Notes under the pieces: model-generated
The model's input: the letters and a program-made list of their open reading frames with translations, nothing else
What the model was told of the DNA's origin: nothing
The model's database searches: none
Translations under genes and position numbers: made by a program
Shown here: positions 9,801-11,501 of the stretch, in pieces
Layout of the letters: each line of letters starts with the position of its first letter
Position numbering within the stretch: position 1 is the stretch's first letter
Assembly (NCBI GenBank): GCA_947452875.1
Contig: CANGEZ010000045.1
Location: 1-11,501, forward strand
Source of the DNA: Chitinophagaceae bacterium
Lineage (GTDB): Bacteria > Bacteroidota > Bacteroidia > Chitinophagales > Chitinophagaceae
Length of the DNA: 11,501 nt
Direction of reading: 5' to 3'

Positions 9801-9859
9801 ACTTTCTAAAAGCTGTCATCAACAATAAAATTTCTAATATTAAAATGATTGTCAACTAA
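6827..9859 (+). CDS. Modular PL6 polysaccharide lyase (chondroitinase B / alginate lyase type) with Ig-like repeats and T9SS tail
   Basis: A 1010-residue secreted lyase for uronic-acid polymers. ATG 6827 is chosen because it gives a typical signal peptide (MKSQFLIVFLCVMLLHV, cleavage near TQAA). A longer frame from TTG 6779 would put 16 hydrophilic residues in front of it. The PL6 right-handed beta-helix spans about 25-500, starting with a segment typical of chondroitinase B-like lyases (ALPGDTIVIANGSY). The catalytic set is visible: Glu240 and Glu242 (calcium ligands, in AEMEIVSNK), Lys247 as base and Arg268 as acid (LTLRMG). The Glu-Glu-Lys-Arg spacing equals the E243/E245/K250/R271 set I recall for Pedobacter heparinus chondroitinase B. 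N207 in GGNGGETIR is a candidate third calcium ligand. Three Ig-like repeats (515-596, 598-680, 682-762), an unassigned beta-rich domain (763-909) and a T9SS type A sorting domain (about 925-1010, with LFPNP and GIYFLKAV) follow. At about twice the length of single-domain PL6 enzymes, it is a multi-domain cell-surface or released enzyme. Dermatan sulfate, alginate or a related polymer are all possible substrates. Confidence 0.93.
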   Translation: MKSQFLIVFLCVMLLHVKQTQAAKTTVNSLSTLTSTFTTALPGDTIVIANGSYNWGKISLNNTNGNATSAWIVVMAQTQSNVIFTDSTYLMFSGYKIHINGFKFANGNSRTNAVVSFRTTSNILAYYSRVSNITFDNYNSIDSVENEWVALFGTNNRLDHCTFINKSNARATVVVWYSNANFPDRSVSTFHRIDSNYFKGRSYMGGNGGETIRVGVGNNSRTFGYNTIEYNLFEGMTQAEMEIVSNKSYYNTYRYNTFKNCNGGLTLRMGKYCSVYGNFFINDDPTKTGSYGIRIIDKGHKVYNNYCEGLLGTSGSLSSIRCPIVTYNGTYSSADSLNPLVLNGAYLPSDSALIVNNTIVNCSGGPGIKLGNYDAGMALNQPLGTTIANNVIKMTSGQAVYLEPTNTLMTYFAEGNIYNAPAGLGITNTTGFTNTTLTFGSRVNGILSAPSNVQDASINTSYYSSIIGNLDAQGQTRSSIFDVGCDEINGTGMVSNFPLDSNDVGAGKPIIVLRSQTISFSAIPSKAANAADFNPGATSTSGLQVTYTSSNNAVATIINNNIHIVGYGSAVITASQSGNAVFSPATAVTQTLTVTGLSQTISFTAIPSKVVNATPDFNPAATATSGLAVVYTSSNTAVATIVNNNIHIVGFGTSVITASQTGNATYLAAPSVSQTLTVTGIAQTITFAALPAKTFGDADFAPGATTNSALAISYTSSNITVATIVNNNIHIVGTGTAVITASQSGNTTYYAATSVNQTLTVTKTYTYVPTSTTILSGSLNSGAFGDLATNNSSYYVVNSTTTGTRKLDWYGSIFITQAPSTVTKLTVTYDGKNSASKTQVLYLYNFVTAAWVQIDSRSVSTTDVTITNSQNSPANYISATGEIRLRVYSSAGTANYTCSGDWMQFQIQSTSAAKGGIENTPNQITDAMLELFPNPSNQFANLRYLLTEDSKVSISLFDVSGKKIKSILNNELQLSGDRLIQIDNNGLSKGIYFLKAVINNKISNIKMIVN
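8369..9112 (+). repeat. Three tandem Ig-like (Big/MBG-type) repeats inside the PL6 gene
   Basis: Three consecutive units of about 81-83 codons, at 8369-8614, 8618-8866 and 8870-9112. Each begins with a QTI(S/T)F segment followed by (A/S)(I/L)PxK, carries YTSSNxxVATI, then NNNIHIVG, then VITASQ(S/T)GN, and ends in QTLTVT. The protein pattern is strongly kept while many synonymous codons differ between units (for example NNN as AACAACAAC, AATAATAAT or AATAATAAC). This indicates old duplications rather than a recent slippage event. Such repeats usually act as stalks or spacers in secreted Bacteroidota proteins. Confidence 0.88.
9113..9553 (+). other. Unassigned beta-sandwich-like domain in the PL6 protein
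   Basis: Residues 763-909 of the PL6 protein lie between the Ig-like repeats and the T9SS tail. The segment is rich in Thr, Ser, Tyr and Trp, with alternating hydrophobic strands. Recognisable stretches are SSYYVVNSTTTGTRKLDWY, KLTVTYDGKNSASKTQVLYL and WVQIDSRSV. I recall similar segments at the C-terminal side of other secreted bacterial glycan-active enzymes but cannot name a defined family. A carbohydrate-binding role is inferred from position and exposed aromatic residues only. Confidence 0.5.
9599..9856 (+). other. T9SS type A C-terminal sorting domain
   Basis: The last 86 residues of the PL6 protein match the Por secretion tail: the LFPNPS motif (931-936), a SISLFDVSGKKI strand pair, and the terminal GIYFLKAVINNKISNIKMIV strand before the final Asn. 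In known systems this tail directs a periplasmic protein through the outer membrane by the type IX machinery and is removed. The cargo is then released or attached to surface lipopolysaccharide. The machinery itself is not encoded in the window. Confidence 0.9.
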
Positions 9860-9888
9860 AATAATTAAATCACTATTTAAAATTAAAA

Positions 9889-11490
9889 ATGAAACTACGT
9901 TTATTAATTGCTGTTATTTCAATTGGAATTTTCAATACAGCGGTGTTCGCACAAAAAAAATCCAAGCCCAACATTTTGTTCATTGCCGTTGATGATTTGA
10001 AACCCGAATTGGGTTGCTATGGAAACAATTTGATTAAAACACCTAACATCGACAGATTGGCTGCCATGGGAACCGTGTTTCTGAATAATTATTGTCAGCA
10101 AGCTGTTTGCGGACCTACGCGTGCGAGTTTGATGACAGGTATGCGTCCGGATGCAACAAAGGTTTGGGATTTAAAAACAAAAATGCGTGACGTAGTTCCT
10201 GATATTGTAACCTTGCCTCAATACTTGATTACACAAGGTTATACCACTGCCGGTGTTGGAAAAATATATCATCCTTCATGTATTGACAAAAAAAATGACG
10301 AACCTTCATGGAGCATTCCTTTCTTGACACCAAAAGAAAGTGACTATGCAAATGGCTTAGGTTTTCCTGCAAAAAAACATTATCAATCACCTGAAACAAA
10401 AGCTGCTATTAACGCAGAAGCACCAGCGTCTGATAAAGATAAAAAAGCAGATGATGGAGAATCTACATCTGGTGCTGTAAAGCCTTCTTCTGAATGTTTG
10501 GATTTACCGGATAATGCTTACGAAGATGGTGTGAGTGCGTTGATTGCAAAAAAAGCCATCATTGAATTATCAAAAGATAAAAAGCCTTTCTTTTTTGCCT
10601 GCGGTTTTCACAAACCACATCTTCCTTTTGTGTCTCCAAAGAAATATTGGGATTTGTATAAAAGAGAAGACATGCCGATAGCAGAATTTCAAGAACATTC
10701 AAAAAATGAAGTTTTCATTGCGTATGAATCATCAGGTGAGTTAAGAAATTATACTGATATTCCTGCTTTTACAACTTATCCAAAAGAAGATTTAAGAGCG
10801 GGTTTGAAAGTTGAAAAACAAAAAGAATTGGTACATGCTTATTATGCTGCAGTTTCTTACGTTGATGCGCAAGTAGGTATTTTGTTGAATACTTTAGATT
10901 CTTTAGGAACACTTGACAACACAATTATTGTATTATGGGGCGATCATGGATGGCATCTTGGTGATCATGATATGTGGGGAAAGCATACCAATTTTGAACA
11001 GGCTACAAGAGCACCATTAATTTTTGCTGCTCCTGGTTTGAAGCCAGGCAAATCAACTTCATTGTCAGAACATGTTGATGTGTTCCCTACCATTTGTGAT
11101 CTGGCTAATTTGCCTATTCCTACTCAGTTACAAGGAAAAAGTTTGAAACCGGTGATGCAAAATAAGTCTGCTACCGTTAATGACTATGCGATGAGCCAGT
11201 ATCCAAGGAAATTGAAAGGAACTGAATTCAAAGAGTTAGGATATACCGACGGTAAGTTGATGGGCTATAGTTTAAGAACTGATAAATACCGTTATACTAT
11301 TTGGTTTAACAATAGTTTTACTAGCACGCAACCTTATGCAGACAGCAGAATTTACAAAAGAGAATTGTATGATTATGTAAAAGATCCGCTAGAAAAAGTA
11401 AATGTGGTGGATGATGGAGATTATAAAAAAGCTTTGGAAGATTTGCATAAAAAAATGCTTGCCTATTTAAAATCGTATGAAGGAAAGTAG
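9889..11490 (+). CDS. Sulfatase, iduronate-2-sulfatase-like (S1 family, formylglycine-dependent)
   Basis: A 533-residue secreted sulfatase expected to hydrolyse sulfate esters on sugar units. The signal peptide ends near residue 21 (FNTAVFA before QKK). The alkaline-phosphatase-superfamily core starts at KPNILFIAVDD, with metal ligands Asp35 and Asp36. The modification site is CGPTRASLMTG: Cys74 would become formylglycine, with Arg78 supporting it. Further active-site candidates are the His-Lys-Pro-His block (GFHKPHLPF, 239-247), Asp352-His353 in WGDHGWHLGDHDMW, and Lys365. The GFHKPHLPF and WGDHGWHLG segments resemble human-type iduronate-2-sulfatase and bacterial S1_7-like enzymes. A Lys/Asp/Ser-rich, low-complexity stretch lies at about 165-205, where relatives also carry a variable insert. 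It starts 29 bp after the PL6 stop and is probably cotranscribed with it. Activity needs a sulfatase-maturating enzyme, which is not in the window. The position of the sulfate removed cannot be set from sequence. Confidence 0.95.
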   Translation: MKLRLLIAVISIGIFNTAVFAQKKSKPNILFIAVDDLKPELGCYGNNLIKTPNIDRLAAMGTVFLNNYCQQAVCGPTRASLMTGMRPDATKVWDLKTKMRDVVPDIVTLPQYLITQGYTTAGVGKIYHPSCIDKKNDEPSWSIPFLTPKESDYANGLGFPAKKHYQSPETKAAINAEAPASDKDKKADDGESTSGAVKPSSECLDLPDNAYEDGVSALIAKKAIIELSKDKKPFFFACGFHKPHLPFVSPKKYWDLYKREDMPIAEFQEHSKNEVFIAYESSGELRNYTDIPAFTTYPKEDLRAGLKVEKQKELVHAYYAAVSYVDAQVGILLNTLDSLGTLDNTIIVLWGDHGWHLGDHDMWGKHTNFEQATRAPLIFAAPGLKPGKSTSLSEHVDVFPTICDLANLPIPTQLQGKSLKPVMQNKSATVNDYAMSQYPRKLKGTEFKELGYTDGKLMGYSLRTDKYRYTIWFNNSFTSTQPYADSRIYKRELYDYVKDPLEKVNVVDDGDYKKALEDLHKKMLAYLKSYEGK

Positions 11491-11501
11491 TTTTAGTTCT
11501 A

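Noticed and set aside
9919..10101. Minus-strand open frame of 60 codons
   Set aside because: It is antisense to the conserved sulfatase N-terminus with no supporting signal.

Overview
The window looks like part of a polysaccharide utilization locus (PUL) from a Bacteroidota genome. The evidence is a SusC/SusD pair, A-rich leaders without clear Shine-Dalgarno sequences, AT-rich DNA, and a C-terminal type IX secretion (T9SS) sorting domain. A T9SS cargo protein argues against gut Bacteroides, which generally lack this system. It fits the Sphingobacteriia/Chitinophagia/Flavobacteriia/Cytophagia side of the phylum better. Genus cannot be set from the sequence alone.

All six genes are on the + strand with little space between them. 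From left to right: (1) the 3' part of an alginate-lyase-fold (PF05426) polysaccharide lyase, cut by the left edge; (2) a SusC/RagA TonB-dependent outer-membrane transporter, 10 bp downstream; (3) its SusD/RagB glycan-binding lipoprotein, 17 bp downstream; (4) a secreted alpha/beta-hydrolase esterase, 1 bp downstream. A 123-bp gap follows, holding a palindrome and a probable intrinsic terminator. Then come (5) a 1010-residue modular polysaccharide lyase family 6 (PL6) enzyme with three Ig-like repeats, an unassigned beta-sandwich domain and a T9SS tail, and (6) a sulfatase of the iduronate-2-sulfatase-like type, 29 bp downstream and almost complete to the right edge.

The genes suggest one catabolic pathway. 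PL6 would cut a uronic-acid polymer outside the cell or on its surface. SusD/SusC would bind the oligosaccharides and import them. The sulfatase, the esterase and the first lyase would then remove sulfate or acyl groups and cut further, either in the periplasm or at the surface. The two lyase folds both point to a polyuronate (alginate, glucuronan, dermatan/chondroitin sulfate, or an ulvan-like algal polymer). A sulfatase and an esterase in the same locus point to a decorated, sulfated uronate polymer rather than plain alginate. The exact substrate is not decided by the sequence. No regulator, sulfatase-maturating enzyme, sugar-catabolism gene, tRNA, rRNA, CRISPR array or mobile element is visible in the window.
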